In this document: piece by piece, positions 34,999-43,228 of the stretch
How positions within the stretch are numbered: position 1 is the stretch's first letter
How the letters are laid out: each line of letters begins with the position of its first letter
Assembly: GCF_042665155.1 (NCBI RefSeq)
Contig: NZ_JBHTCG010000022.1
Span: forward strand, 1-64,000
Direction: 5' to 3'
DNA from: Sphaerisporangium rhizosphaerae
GTDB taxonomy: Bacteria > Actinomycetota > Actinomycetes > Streptosporangiales > Streptosporangiaceae
Length of the DNA stretch: 64,000 nucleotides
Notes under the pieces: model-generated
Database searches by the model: none
What the model was told of the DNA's origin: nothing
Seen by the model: only the letters and a program-made list of their open reading frames with translations
Made by a program: the position numbers and the translations under genes

Positions 34999-35213
34999 TT
35001 CCACCGGACTCCAGCGCATCCGTCGCCCGTGCAACGGATCACGTGCGATCGTACCGATACCCAAACCCTGCCCGTTGATCACATAACGGGACAGAACCAT
35101 GGCCGCTGCTCGCCCTCGCCGGCACCGCGCACCTCCCTGGGGCCGACCACCGGCCCGCACATCTTTAGGGCAACACGCCGAGGGGCATTCTGGCGAGACC
35201 TCTCTAGTCAGAT

Positions 35214-36359
35214 TTATCGAGCGACAGCCTGAATTGCCCGCTTTTGGGCGATTATTACGACGACAACCGCGAAAAAGGTCAACTGGACCAGGGTGCCGGA
35301 AAGGGCCTGCCATGGCACCGCGCCCTGCCGCATCGCGCCCTCCAGTTCGCCCGCGGCCGCGGCCGGCAGGAAGCTCAGGACGTTGTTGACCACGTGCAGC
35401 GCGATGGGCGCCTCCAGGCCGCCCGTGCGCACCGCCAGCCAGCCCATCAGCACACCGAAGCTGAACACGTCCAGAATGCCCCAGTCGGTGTAGGCGTGCA
35501 GCGAGGTGAACAGGGCCGCGCCCAGCAGGATGCCCGGCCACGGCGTCCGCACGTACGCGCCGAAGGCCTGGATCACCCAGCCCCGGAACATGTACTCCTC
35601 GGCCGCGGCCTGGAAGGGCACCAGCAGGAGGATGACCACGAGCCCGGGCAGGAAGCGGCCCCACCCGGCCCAGCCGAACAGGGCGCCGATGTCCTCCCCG
35701 GTCACGGCGTAGGTGGCGATCATGGCGGCCTGTCCGAGGATCAGCGCCCCGAAGGCCACCCCGACGCACAGCAGCAGCCACCGCCAGCGCAGCCGCCCGG
35801 CCACCGACGAGAGCGTCCCCGGCCGCCGGCGCTGGACCAGCCACGCGGTGAGGAACACCACCGGCAGGACCACCGCGATCGACAGCAGCAGGACGGCCAG
35901 CTCGAACACCGGCTGCCCGAAGAGCCGGTCGTCCGACATGAGAACGGGGACGCCGGTGAACTCGGCGACGACCACTCCGACGAAGATCACGACCAGGCCC
36001 GCGCCCATGAAGGCGATGGCGATGATGGCCGTCCCCACGATCGGGCGCCACCAGCGGTGGGCCGCGTTACGCGCCAGGTGGTCATAGCGCGCGCCACAGT
36101 ACGGCGGGACGGCCCACGGAGCCGGCTCCGGCGGCCCCTGCCACGCCTGCGGGCCGCCGTCCACAGGACCGCCCTCGCCTGACGCGCCGGACGCATGCGC
36201 CAGCGCGTTCTGGGCCGGTGTGTCCTGGGCGGGGGCCGGGCCGTTCCCGGGCGCGGGGTGCCGGTGGGGCGGCCGGTCGGCGGGCGGATGCTCCTGGCCC
36301 GTGGACCCGGAATCCGGCTGTGGCTGGTGCGCCTGTGACGGGTCGTGCATATACGTCAT
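35214..36359 (-). CDS. CPBP/CAAX-type intramembrane metalloprotease family protein
   Basis: An integral membrane protein of 381 residues. About 100 residues of Pro/His/Gln-rich cytoplasmic N terminus precede roughly eight transmembrane helices. The Abi/CPBP motifs are intact: EEYMFRG (EExxxR), FTSLHAY (FxxxH) and HVVNN (HxxxN). The family includes prenyl-protein processing proteases and bacteriocin self-immunity proteins; the role here is unknown. GAGG precedes the ATG closely. A hairpin CCCGTT/AACGGG (35071-35090) downstream could end its transcript. Confidence 0.87.
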   Translation of the reverse strand: MTYMHDPSQAHQPQPDSGSTGQEHPPADRPPHRHPAPGNGPAPAQDTPAQNALAHASGASGEGGPVDGGPQAWQGPPEPAPWAVPPYCGARYDHLARNAAHRWWRPIVGTAIIAIAFMGAGLVVIFVGVVVAEFTGVPVLMSDDRLFGQPVFELAVLLLSIAVVLPVVFLTAWLVQRRRPGTLSSVAGRLRWRWLLLCVGVAFGALILGQAAMIATYAVTGEDIGALFGWAGWGRFLPGLVVILLLVPFQAAAEEYMFRGWVIQAFGAYVRTPWPGILLGAALFTSLHAYTDWGILDVFSFGVLMGWLAVRTGGLEAPIALHVVNNVLSFLPAAAAGELEGAMRQGAVPWQALSGTLVQLTFFAVVVVIIAQKRAIQAVAR

Positions 36360-36510
36360 TGTCCTCGCACCCTCTCACCGCCCGGCGGTCGCCCGGCGCT
36401 CTGGGAGAACCTCTCGATCCTGGCAACCGTTGTGCGCATTTCTTCATAGACGCCGCCGTGCCCAGGATCGATGCTGCATGCGACAACCCGACATCCTTCA
36501 GGAGTAGATC

Positions 36511-37209
36511 ATGAAAAGGCCAGGGCCATTTCACACGCTCGGCGCGGGGGTGGTCCTCGCCCTCGGGATCGGCGTCCTGAGCGCGCAGACCATGCCGCGC
36601 ACCGACAGCGCCTCCGCCTCCTCCGCCTCCGCCGGCGCCCCGGTCGCCAAGGCGACCACCTCGGTCGCTCCGGAGCCCGGCGAGACGGCCGCCGCGACCG
36701 CGTCCGCCTCTCCCTCGGCCGAGCCCGCCGACCCCACCCCCAAGCGTGCCGAGTACGCGGGCGTCGCCCAGGGCAACGGCGGGCTGGTGGCGGTCTCGAT
36801 CAAGAACGGCAAGGCGGTCGCCTACTTCTGCGACGGCCGCATCGAGTCGTGGCTCAAGGGCACCGCCGAGAACAACACGCTCACCCTGACGGGCAAGGGC
36901 GGCTCGCTGATCACCGCGGCGCTCGGCGGCGGTAAGGCCCAGGGCAGGCTCCAGGTCGGCAAGACCAAGTGGCGCTTCTCCGCCCCGCTCGTGAAGAAGC
37001 CGTCGGGCCTGTACCGCGCGACCGCGGTCGTCCGCGGCGCCAAGGTCGTCGGCGGCTGGATCGTCCTGCCCGGCGGCCGCCAGGTAGGCCTGGTGGACGT
37101 CGGCGACGCGGCGCAGGCCGCTCCGAGGCTCACCCCCGGCTCCCCGGTGACCGTCGGCGGCACGCGACTGATCCCCGAGGACACCGACGCCTTCATCGAC
37201 ACCCTCTGA
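36511..37209 (+). CDS. Membrane-anchored or secreted protein of unknown function
   Basis: A 232-residue protein with an N-terminal hydrophobic signal/anchor (about 8-28), a Ser/Ala/Thr/Pro-rich spacer (about 30-75) and a compact beta-rich domain (about 80-225). Motifs there are VAVSIKNGKAVAYFCDGRIESWLKG and GGWIVLPGGRQVG. AGGAG 7 nt upstream supports the ATG. No family recognised. It lies in the same direction as the DUF6529 gene 147 bp downstream and may act with it at the membrane. Confidence 0.72.
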   Translation: MKRPGPFHTLGAGVVLALGIGVLSAQTMPRTDSASASSASAGAPVAKATTSVAPEPGETAAATASASPSAEPADPTPKRAEYAGVAQGNGGLVAVSIKNGKAVAYFCDGRIESWLKGTAENNTLTLTGKGGSLITAALGGGKAQGRLQVGKTKWRFSAPLVKKPSGLYRATAVVRGAKVVGGWIVLPGGRQVGLVDVGDAAQAAPRLTPGSPVTVGGTRLIPEDTDAFIDTL

Positions 37210-37356
37210 CGCCACCACCCCCCGACGACCCCGGATCCGGCCGGACTCCCGACGGCCGCCGATTCCGACCAGCCCTACCGGGACGACCCGCGCGTTCGTA
37301 CGACCGCCGGTCGTCGCCGGGACAGACGATCTCCCTCACGACAAGGAACGCCCGCC

Positions 37357-37941
37357 ATGACCGTCCCCGATCTTCCTCCCGTTCAGCGGCAGGACCCGCC
37401 CGTGCGGGTTTCCGTCTCCGCTCCCTACCTCGTCCCCCTCATCGTCGGCGGACTGGTGGCCGTCGCCCTCGGCGTCTACGGGCGCGCGCACACCCCGACC
37501 GGATACGCCGTGGGCCTGGCCGGCTTCTCCGGCGCCCAGGCCATGAAGTCGTGGCTGGCGACCGCCGCGTTCGTGCTCGCGATCGTCCAACTGGTCTCGG
37601 CGCTCGCGATGTACGGCAGGATCCCCGGCCTGCGGGCCCCGTCCTGGACGGGCACGCTGCACCGGTGGTCGGGCCGCGCGGCCTTCCTGGTGTCGGTGCC
37701 GGTGGCCTTCCACTGCCTGTACGCCCTGGGCGCGCAGTTCGACGTGCCGCGGGTGCTGGTCCACTCGCTGCTGGGCTCGTTCTTCTACGGGGTGTTCGTC
37801 GCCAAGATGCTCTCGCTGCCCAAGCGCGACCTGCCCGGCTGGACGCTGCCCCTGCTCGGCGGGCTGGCCTTCGCCGCGCTGACCGGCCTCTGGCTGACCT
37901 CGTCGTTCTGGTTCTTCACGACGTTCGGCGTGACGTTCTGA
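37357..37941 (+). CDS. DUF6529-type membrane protein
   Basis: A 194-residue protein with five predicted transmembrane helices. It has conserved His residues in TLHRWSGRAAF, VAFHCLYALG and VLVHSLLGS at positions reminiscent of haem-ligating His in cytochrome-b-like membrane proteins. Haem binding is an inference. AAGGAA about 8 nt upstream supports the ATG. It converges on the CoA-ester lyase gene with a 15-bp gap. Confidence 0.8.
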   Translation: MTVPDLPPVQRQDPPVRVSVSAPYLVPLIVGGLVAVALGVYGRAHTPTGYAVGLAGFSGAQAMKSWLATAAFVLAIVQLVSALAMYGRIPGLRAPSWTGTLHRWSGRAAFLVSVPVAFHCLYALGAQFDVPRVLVHSLLGSFFYGVFVAKMLSLPKRDLPGWTLPLLGGLAFAALTGLWLTSSFWFFTTFGVTF

Positions 37942-37956
37942 GCCGGCGCCGCGCGG

Positions 37957-38904
37957 TCAGGAGGCGGGGGGCTCGAACGCCTTGGTGCGGGGAAGACCGG
38001 CGGCGCGGCCCTTGGCGGCGATGACCAGGGCCATCTTGCGGGAGGCCTCGTCGATCATCTCGTCGCCGAGCATCACCGCGCCGCGGCGGTCCACCGTCGT
38101 GGCGTGCTCGTAGGCGTCGAGGATCAGCTCGGCGTGGTCGTAGTCCTCCTGTGAGGGGGAGAAGACCTCGTTGGCCGCTTCTATCTGCGTCGGGTGGAGC
38201 ACCCATTTGCCGTCGAAGCCGAGCGCCGCCGACCTGCGGGCGGCCAGGCCGAACCCGTCGAGGTCCTTGATCTGCAGGTACGGGCCGTCGATGGCCTGCA
38301 GGTCGAAGGTACGCGCGGCCATCAGGATGCGCATCAGCACATAGTGGTAGGCGTCGCCCTCGGTGTATCCGGGGGGCTGCCGCCCGACGACCAAACTCCT
38401 CATGTTGATCGAGGCCATGAAGTCGGCCGGGCCGAACACGAGCGTCTCGAGGCGCGGCGAGGAGGCGGCGATGGCGTCGACGTTGACCAGGCCGCGGGCG
38501 CTCTCGATCTGCGCCTCGACGCCGATGCGCCCGACCGGCAGCCCGGCCGCCTTCTCGATCTGGGTGAGCAGCAGGTCGAGCCAGGCGACCTGGACGGCGT
38601 CCTCGACCTTGGGCAGCATCAGGCAGTCGAGCACGTCTCCGGCGCCCTCGACGACGTCGATCACGTCGCGGTAGGTCCACGCGGTGGACAGGTCGTTCAC
38701 CCGCACGACCCTCGTCCTGCCCGACCAGTCGCCCTCGCGGAGGGCCTGGACGACGTTCTTGCGGGCCTGCTCCTTGGCCTGCGGCGCGACGGAGTCCTCC
38801 AGGTCGAGGAAGACCTCGTCGGCGGGCAGGCCCTGCGCCTTCGCAAGGAAACGCGTGTTGCTGCCGGGCACGGCGAGGCACGAACGACGTGAACGCATGC
38901 GCAC
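37957..38904 (-). CDS. CoA-ester lyase, HpcH/HpaI (CitE/malyl-CoA lyase-like) family
   Basis: A 315-residue TIM-barrel lyase. Members cleave or form malyl-CoA, methylmalyl-CoA or citryl-CoA and need Mg2+. Signature segments are RSCLAVPGSN, the Glu/Asp metal ligands in FLDLEDSV and EAQIESARG, and KWVLHPTQI. Length and motifs suit the L-malyl-CoA/beta-methylmalyl-CoA lyase-like branch used in acetate assimilation or dicarboxylate turnover, but the exact reaction cannot be fixed. The GTG at 38904 has GGAGG 7 nt upstream. No pathway genes are adjacent. Confidence 0.87.
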   Translation of the reverse strand: MRMRSRRSCLAVPGSNTRFLAKAQGLPADEVFLDLEDSVAPQAKEQARKNVVQALREGDWSGRTRVVRVNDLSTAWTYRDVIDVVEGAGDVLDCLMLPKVEDAVQVAWLDLLLTQIEKAAGLPVGRIGVEAQIESARGLVNVDAIAASSPRLETLVFGPADFMASINMRSLVVGRQPPGYTEGDAYHYVLMRILMAARTFDLQAIDGPYLQIKDLDGFGLAARRSAALGFDGKWVLHPTQIEAANEVFSPSQEDYDHAELILDAYEHATTVDRRGAVMLGDEMIDEASRKMALVIAAKGRAAGLPRTKAFEPPAS

Positions 38905-38998
38905 ACGCTAGCCTCCCGGCCTCCTCGGCCCGCTGTGGGCCGGTCACAAAGGGGGGGACCCGTTGTTGGCACGGATCCTGTACCGATTTCCGAGTGTT

Positions 38999-39024
38999 TG
39001 TACGGACAATGTCGTACATAGCCT
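38999..39024 (+). promoter_or_regulatory. bioY promoter/operator
   Basis: Inverted repeat TGTACG-N8-CGTACA (38999-39018) abuts a -10-like TAGCCT (39019-39024). A repressor here would block the promoter; a biotin-responsive regulator is the natural guess. Confidence 0.5.
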
Positions 39025-39041
39025 CGGTAAGGGAGATAGTC

Positions 39042-39611
39042 ATGGCTTCTGATGCCTCTGCGGCGCTTCGGCCCGCCGTCCTGTCCGATCTCATCCCCGG
39101 AAAGCTGGTTCGGGATGTCGTGCTGGTCGTGGGGGCGGCGGGTCTGACCGGGCTCGCGGCGCAGGTCAGCATCCCGCTGCCGGGCACCCCCGTGCCGTTG
39201 ACGCTGCAGACCTTCGCCGTCCTGCTGGCGGGCGCGGCGCTCGGCCTGCCCCGCGCCTTCCTCGGCATGTCGCTGTACTTGCTGATCGGCCAGCTCGGGG
39301 TGCCGTGGTTCGCCTCTTCGGGCGGCAACGCCACGCTGGGGTACGTCGTCGGCTTCATCCTCGCGGCCTCGGTCGTCGGCGCGCTCGCCGGCCGGGGAGG
39401 CGACCGCACCCCGGTGCGCACCCTCGCGACGATGACGCTCGGCACGGTGCTCATCTACGCCGTCGGCCTGCCGTGGCTGATGGTGGCCACCGGGATGGAC
39501 TTCCCTGCCGCCTTCGCCGCCGGTGTGGTGCCGTTCCTGATCGGCGACGCGATCAAGGTCCTGGCGGCCGCGGGCCTGCTCCCCGCGGCCTGGAAGCTCG
39601 CCGGCCGCTGA
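39042..39611 (+). CDS. bioY: Biotin transporter BioY (ECF-type S component)
   Basis: A 189-residue substrate-binding membrane protein of the biotin ECF transporter, with six hydrophobic segments. The BioY hallmark LPGTPVPLTLQTFAVLLAG is followed by the GLPRAFLGMSLYLLIGQLGVPWFA region. The ATG with GGGAGA 5 nt upstream was chosen; a longer frame to 38889 runs through the promoter. bioM and bioN are not adjacent, so it either works alone or uses a shared ECF energising module. Confidence 0.93.
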   Translation: MASDASAALRPAVLSDLIPGKLVRDVVLVVGAAGLTGLAAQVSIPLPGTPVPLTLQTFAVLLAGAALGLPRAFLGMSLYLLIGQLGVPWFASSGGNATLGYVVGFILAASVVGALAGRGGDRTPVRTLATMTLGTVLIYAVGLPWLMVATGMDFPAAFAAGVVPFLIGDAIKVLAAAGLLPAAWKLAGR

Positions 39612-39617
39612 GCCGGC

Positions 39618-39668
39618 GAGCCACATGAGCCGCTGAGCCACACGAGCCGCTGAGCTCTGTGAGCCCGC
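39618..39668 (+). repeat. 17-bp tandem repeat after bioY
   Basis: GAGCCACATGAGCCGCT, GAGCCACACGAGCCGCT and GAGCTCTGTGAGCCCGC; more diverged GCCGCC(G/C)AGCC units continue to about 39700. They resemble the last codons of bioY (GCCGGCCGCTGA). Confidence 0.65.
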
Positions 39669-39766
39669 CCAGCCGCCCAGCCGCCGAGCCGTTGAGCCGG
39701 CGGTCTCCTCGGGCGCCCGCGCGATCGCGGGCGCCCGGGGTGTGGGACGGCACGGGACCCCGGCCG

Positions 39767-39772
39767 TAGATT
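39767..39772 (+). promoter_or_regulatory. TANNNT box before the 39780 gene
   Basis: TAGATT lies 7 nt before the ATG. Confidence 0.4.
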
Positions 39773-39779
39773 GCGAGGT

Positions 39780-40166
39780 ATGAGTCTCTCGCTGATCGAA
39801 GAGGGCGCCAAGAAGTCGGGCGTCCTGTGGGTCTCGCTGGCGGGCCGCGACCGGCTGGCGTGGCACGTCTGGCACGACGGCGCGATCTACCTGGTCACCG
39901 GCGGCGGGGAGCAGGCGCTTCCCGGCCTCGCCGAGTCCTCGCGCGTCCGGGTGACGCTGCGCAGCAAGGACAACGGGGCCGAGCTGGTCTCCTTCGAGGC
40001 CGACGTCACTCCGGTCGATCAGTCGGCGCCGTCGGAGACCGAGGCCGGAGCGCTGGCGGCCCTGGTCAAGGAACGGCTCAACGCCTCGGACGCGACGGGG
40101 CTGGCGGGCCGGTGGGCGGCCTCGGGCGCCTCGATCGTGCGGCTGACGCCCGACGTGGCGGTCTGA
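39780..40166 (+). CDS. Probable FMN-binding split-barrel-like protein
   Basis: A 128-residue soluble protein with a beta-barrel-like pattern (VLWVSLAGRDRLAWHVWHDGAIYLVTGG...). It resembles pyridoxamine-phosphate-oxidase-fold proteins, but I cannot assign a subfamily. The ATG sits 7 nt after TAGATT. The last 148 bp overlap the end of the convergent transporter gene, which is unusual. Confidence 0.65.
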   Translation: MSLSLIEEGAKKSGVLWVSLAGRDRLAWHVWHDGAIYLVTGGGEQALPGLAESSRVRVTLRSKDNGAELVSFEADVTPVDQSAPSETEAGALAALVKERLNASDATGLAGRWAASGASIVRLTPDVAV

Positions 40167-41041
40167 GCCAGCAGCGCCCCGCCGAGGACGATCGCGCCGC
40201 CGATGATCTGCGCGGCGCCGAGCCGCTCGGCGAGCAGCGCCCACGCGATCACCGCGCCCGCGACCACCTCCAGGGACGACACGGTCGACCCGATGGCGGC
40301 CGACAGGCGCCGCACGGCGGTGACGCCGGTGACGTAGGCCAGGACGGTCGCGACGACGATGAGCCAGAGCGCGGCGGCGAGCACGGGGATGGTGCGGCCG
40401 TTGACGGTGACGCTCGTCCCGAAGGCGCTCCAGGGCACCTCCCAGGGCCGGGCGAGCGGCGCGAGCACCAGCGCGGCGCCGGCCATGCCCCAGGCGATGA
40501 GCCCGAGCGGGTCGACGTCGTCGCCGTAGCCGTCGCTCATCAGGAAGTACCCGGCGCAGCACGCCGAGGCGATCAGGCCGAGCAGCAGGCCGAGGCCGTC
40601 CAGGGCCATCCCGTGCCAGACCTCCACCACGACGCCGAGGCCGGCGAGGACGACCACCGCCCCCGCGTAGGCGGCGCGCGGCAGCCGCACGCGGCGGACC
40701 AGCCGCACCCAGCAGACGACCAGAACGGGCGAGGCGTACTCCAGGAGCAGCACCACGCCGACCGGCAGCCGGGTGATGGCCAGGAAGAACAGCGCCTGCA
40801 CCCCGGCGACGGCGATCAGCGCGTAGGCGGTGAAGAAGCCGCGACGCCCCTTGGGGACGCGCAGCGCCCGCGGCCGGAAGACGGCGAGGATCGCGGCCAG
40901 CAGCAGCGCGGCGCCCGCCATGCGCACCCACACCGCCTGCAGGGGCGTCAGGCCGCCCAGGCCGACGAGTTTCGCCATCGAGCCGGAGAACCCGAAGCAC
41001 GTGGCCGACCCGACCGCTATGGCGAGCACTCCGCCTCTCAT
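40019..41041 (-). CDS. EamA/DMT-family transporter
   Basis: A 340-residue exporter with ten transmembrane helices in two EamA repeats, closest in style to RhtA/YddG-type amino-acid or drug exporters. The last ~45 residues (after about 290) are a hydrophilic Ala/Ser-rich tail. Exactly this tail overlaps the convergent gene 39780-40166 by 148 bp. Substrate unknown. Confidence 0.85.
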   Translation of the reverse strand: MRGGVLAIAVGSATCFGFSGSMAKLVGLGGLTPLQAVWVRMAGAALLLAAILAVFRPRALRVPKGRRGFFTAYALIAVAGVQALFFLAITRLPVGVVLLLEYASPVLVVCWVRLVRRVRLPRAAYAGAVVVLAGLGVVVEVWHGMALDGLGLLLGLIASACCAGYFLMSDGYGDDVDPLGLIAWGMAGAALVLAPLARPWEVPWSAFGTSVTVNGRTIPVLAAALWLIVVATVLAYVTGVTAVRRLSAAIGSTVSSLEVVAGAVIAWALLAERLGAAQIIGGAIVLGGALLAQTATSGVSRTIEAPEAAHRPASPVASEALSRSLTRAASAPASVSDGAD

Positions 41042-41171
41042 ACGCCACCGTCCTGTAATGACCGTCAGATACTTTTGATCCTGTCACATGGCGTCCGGCG
41101 GGATCAAGGCGCGACCGTAGGTTGAGACGGCTTTTACGGGGGCCGGGCGCGGCGCGCGTGCCGCGACCTCG

Positions 41172-41177
41172 TACGCT
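41172..41177 (+). promoter_or_regulatory. TANNNT box before the MgtE_N/CBS gene
   Basis: TACGCT lies 7 nt before the GTG at 41185. Confidence 0.4.
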
Positions 41178-41184
41178 GCGGTAG

Positions 41185-42477
41185 GTGAGGATCTTCGTCG
41201 CCCGGCTGGCCGGCACCCCGGTGTTCGACCCCGCGGGCGACCAGATCGGCCGGGCCAGGGACGTCGTGGTGGCCATGCGCCCTAACGACGCGCCCCGCGT
41301 GCACGGCCTGGTCGTCGAGGTGCAGCCACGCCGCCGGGTGTTCCTGCCGATCACCCGGGTTCGCAGCATCGAGGCCGACGCCGTGATCTTCACCGGCACC
41401 ATCAACCTGCGGCGCTTCGAGAAGCACTCCACCGAGTCCCTGGCCATCGGCGAACTGCTCGACCTGTCGGTCGACCTCGCCGGCGAGAAGGTCACCGTGC
41501 TCGACCTGGCCATGGAGCAGAGCAGGACCGGCGAGTGGCTCATCACCAAGGTCGCGGTGCTGCGCGGCGCGGCGGGCCGCGGACTGCGGCGGCGGCGCGG
41601 CGAGACGCTGGTCGTGGGCTGGTCGGACGTCACCGGGTTCGGCGTGGCGCAGGCCGACCAGGGCGCGGCCGGCCTGCTGGCCGCCTTCGAGGAGACCCGC
41701 CCCGCCGACCTGGCCAACGCCCTGCGCCACCTGCCCGACAAGCGGCGCGCGGAGATCGCCTCGGCGCTGGAGGACGAGCGGCTCGCCGACGTGCTGGAGG
41801 AGCTGCCCGAGCGCGACCAGATCGGCATCCTCAGCCGGCTGGACGCCGAGCGCGCGGCGGACGTGCTGGCCGCCATGGACCCCGACGACGCGGCCGACCT
41901 GCTGCAGGACCTGCCGGCCGCGGAGGCGGAGGCGCTGCTGGCCCGCATGGAGCCCCGCGAGGCGGCCCCGGTCCGGCGCCTGCTGACCTACGCCGAGAAC
42001 ACCGCCGGCGGCATGATGACCAGCACGCCGATCGTGCTGCCGCCGCACGCGACGATCGCCGAGGCGCTCGCCGAGCTGCGCCGCCAGGACATCACCCCCG
42101 CCGTCGCCGCGCAGGTCTACGTCGCCCGGCCGCCGAGCGAGACCCCGACCGGCAAGTTCCTGGGCGTGGCGCACTTCCAGCGGCTCCTGCGCGAGCCGCC
42201 GTCCTCGCTCGTGGGCGGCGCGATCGACAGCAGCATCGACCCCATCAGGCCGCACCTGTCCCTGCCCGGGGTGACGTCCTACCTGGCGACCTACAACCTG
42301 GTGGCGGCCCCGGTGGTCGACGAGCTGGGCCGGCTGGTGGGCGCCGTCACGGTCGACGACGTGCTGGACCACCTGCTGCCGCCGGACTGGCGCGAGCGCG
42401 ACGAACGCGAGCCGAACGGGGACGGCCTCCCCGGGACGACCGGCGGCCCGGCGCGGGAGGTGGGCGGTGGCGGTTAA
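41185..42477 (+). CDS. Soluble MgtE-N/CBS-domain protein with N-terminal PRC-barrel-like domain
   Basis: A 430-residue cytosolic protein that looks like the regulatory half of an MgtE Mg2+ channel without the membrane domain. PRC-barrel-like repeats come first (about 1-150). The MgtE_N superhelix follows (about 160-270; ETRPADLANALRHLP, EELPERDQIGILSRLD, MDPDDAADLLQDLP), and then a CBS pair (about 275-405). The GTG start is placed 7 nt after TACGCT. The DUF1003 membrane gene overlaps its end by 11 bp, so the two proteins probably act together, perhaps in divalent-cation sensing. Confidence 0.85.
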   Translation: MRIFVARLAGTPVFDPAGDQIGRARDVVVAMRPNDAPRVHGLVVEVQPRRRVFLPITRVRSIEADAVIFTGTINLRRFEKHSTESLAIGELLDLSVDLAGEKVTVLDLAMEQSRTGEWLITKVAVLRGAAGRGLRRRRGETLVVGWSDVTGFGVAQADQGAAGLLAAFEETRPADLANALRHLPDKRRAEIASALEDERLADVLEELPERDQIGILSRLDAERAADVLAAMDPDDAADLLQDLPAAEAEALLARMEPREAAPVRRLLTYAENTAGGMMTSTPIVLPPHATIAEALAELRRQDITPAVAAQVYVARPPSETPTGKFLGVAHFQRLLREPPSSLVGGAIDSSIDPIRPHLSLPGVTSYLATYNLVAAPVVDELGRLVGAVTVDDVLDHLLPPDWRERDEREPNGDGLPGTTGGPAREVGGGG

Positions 42478-42970
42478 CCGGCTGGACCAGCCCCGCGAGA
42501 TCCGCCGCACCATCCGCCCGCACTACGACCCCGAGGCGTTCGGCCGCCTGTCGGAGCAGATCGCCCGCTTCCTAGGCACGGCCCGGTTCCTGGTCTACAT
42601 GACCGGGTTCATCGCCGTGTGGGTGCTCTGGAACGCCCTGGCCCCGGGGAACCTGGCGTTCGACCCCTACCCGTTCATCTTCCTGACGCTGATCCTGTCG
42701 CTGCAGGCGTCGTACGCGGCCCCGCTGATCCTGCTGGCGCAGAACCGCCAGGCCGACCGCGACCGTGTGCAGGGCGAGCAGGACCGGTTGGCGGGCGAGC
42801 GCAACCAGGCCGAGGTGGAGTACCTGACCCGGGAGATCGCCGGGCTGCGCCTGGCGCTGGGCGAGCTGGCGACCCGCGACTACATCAGGGGCGAGCTGGA
42901 ACACCTGCGGGAGGACATCCTCCAGTCCCCGGCCCGTCCCGACGGCGCCGGCGGCGCTCAGCGGGAGTAG
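42467..42970 (+). CDS. DUF1003 membrane protein
   Basis: A 167-residue protein with two transmembrane helices (about 40-90) carrying the DUF1003 signature (FIAVWVLWN..AP, FDPYPFIFLTLILSLQASYAAPLILLAQNRQ). A long charged coiled-coil tail follows. The GTG start with GGGAGG upstream overlaps the CBS-protein gene by 11 bp. DUF1003 proteins accompany Mg2+-related MgtE_N/CBS proteins in actinobacteria; function is unproven. Confidence 0.88.
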   Translation: MAVNRLDQPREIRRTIRPHYDPEAFGRLSEQIARFLGTARFLVYMTGFIAVWVLWNALAPGNLAFDPYPFIFLTLILSLQASYAAPLILLAQNRQADRDRVQGEQDRLAGERNQAEVEYLTREIAGLRLALGELATRDYIRGELEHLREDILQSPARPDGAGGAQRE

Positions 42971-43216
42971 GCGCTCCGCGGGAGTGGTGCACGCGCGCGA
43001 CCGCGTCGCGTCGCGGAGCCGGTCGGTGTGCGCCACGAGCCGTGCTCCCCGGCCCCGCCGGCCGCCGCGGGGACCCGCTCCCGCGCGAGTGATCTCCGTC
43101 ACCATGGACGTCGCGCGGTCGTCCCGGAAGGCCGCGTGAAGCCGCCGCGGCTTCCTCGCCGATCACTCCCATCCGTTACGGGAGAGGCGGAGTTCGTCGG
43201 ATCGGCCCTGGGTTCG

Positions 43217-43222
43217 TAGCAT
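43217..43222 (+). promoter_or_regulatory. TANNNT box before mrp
   Basis: TAGCAT lies 6 nt before the ATG at 43229. Confidence 0.4.
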
Positions 43223-43228
43223 GGATCC

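Noticed and set aside
38697..41948. 1083-codon minus-strand frame
   Set aside because: Crosses bioY, the split-barrel gene and the CBS gene in other frames; composition is that of a shadow.
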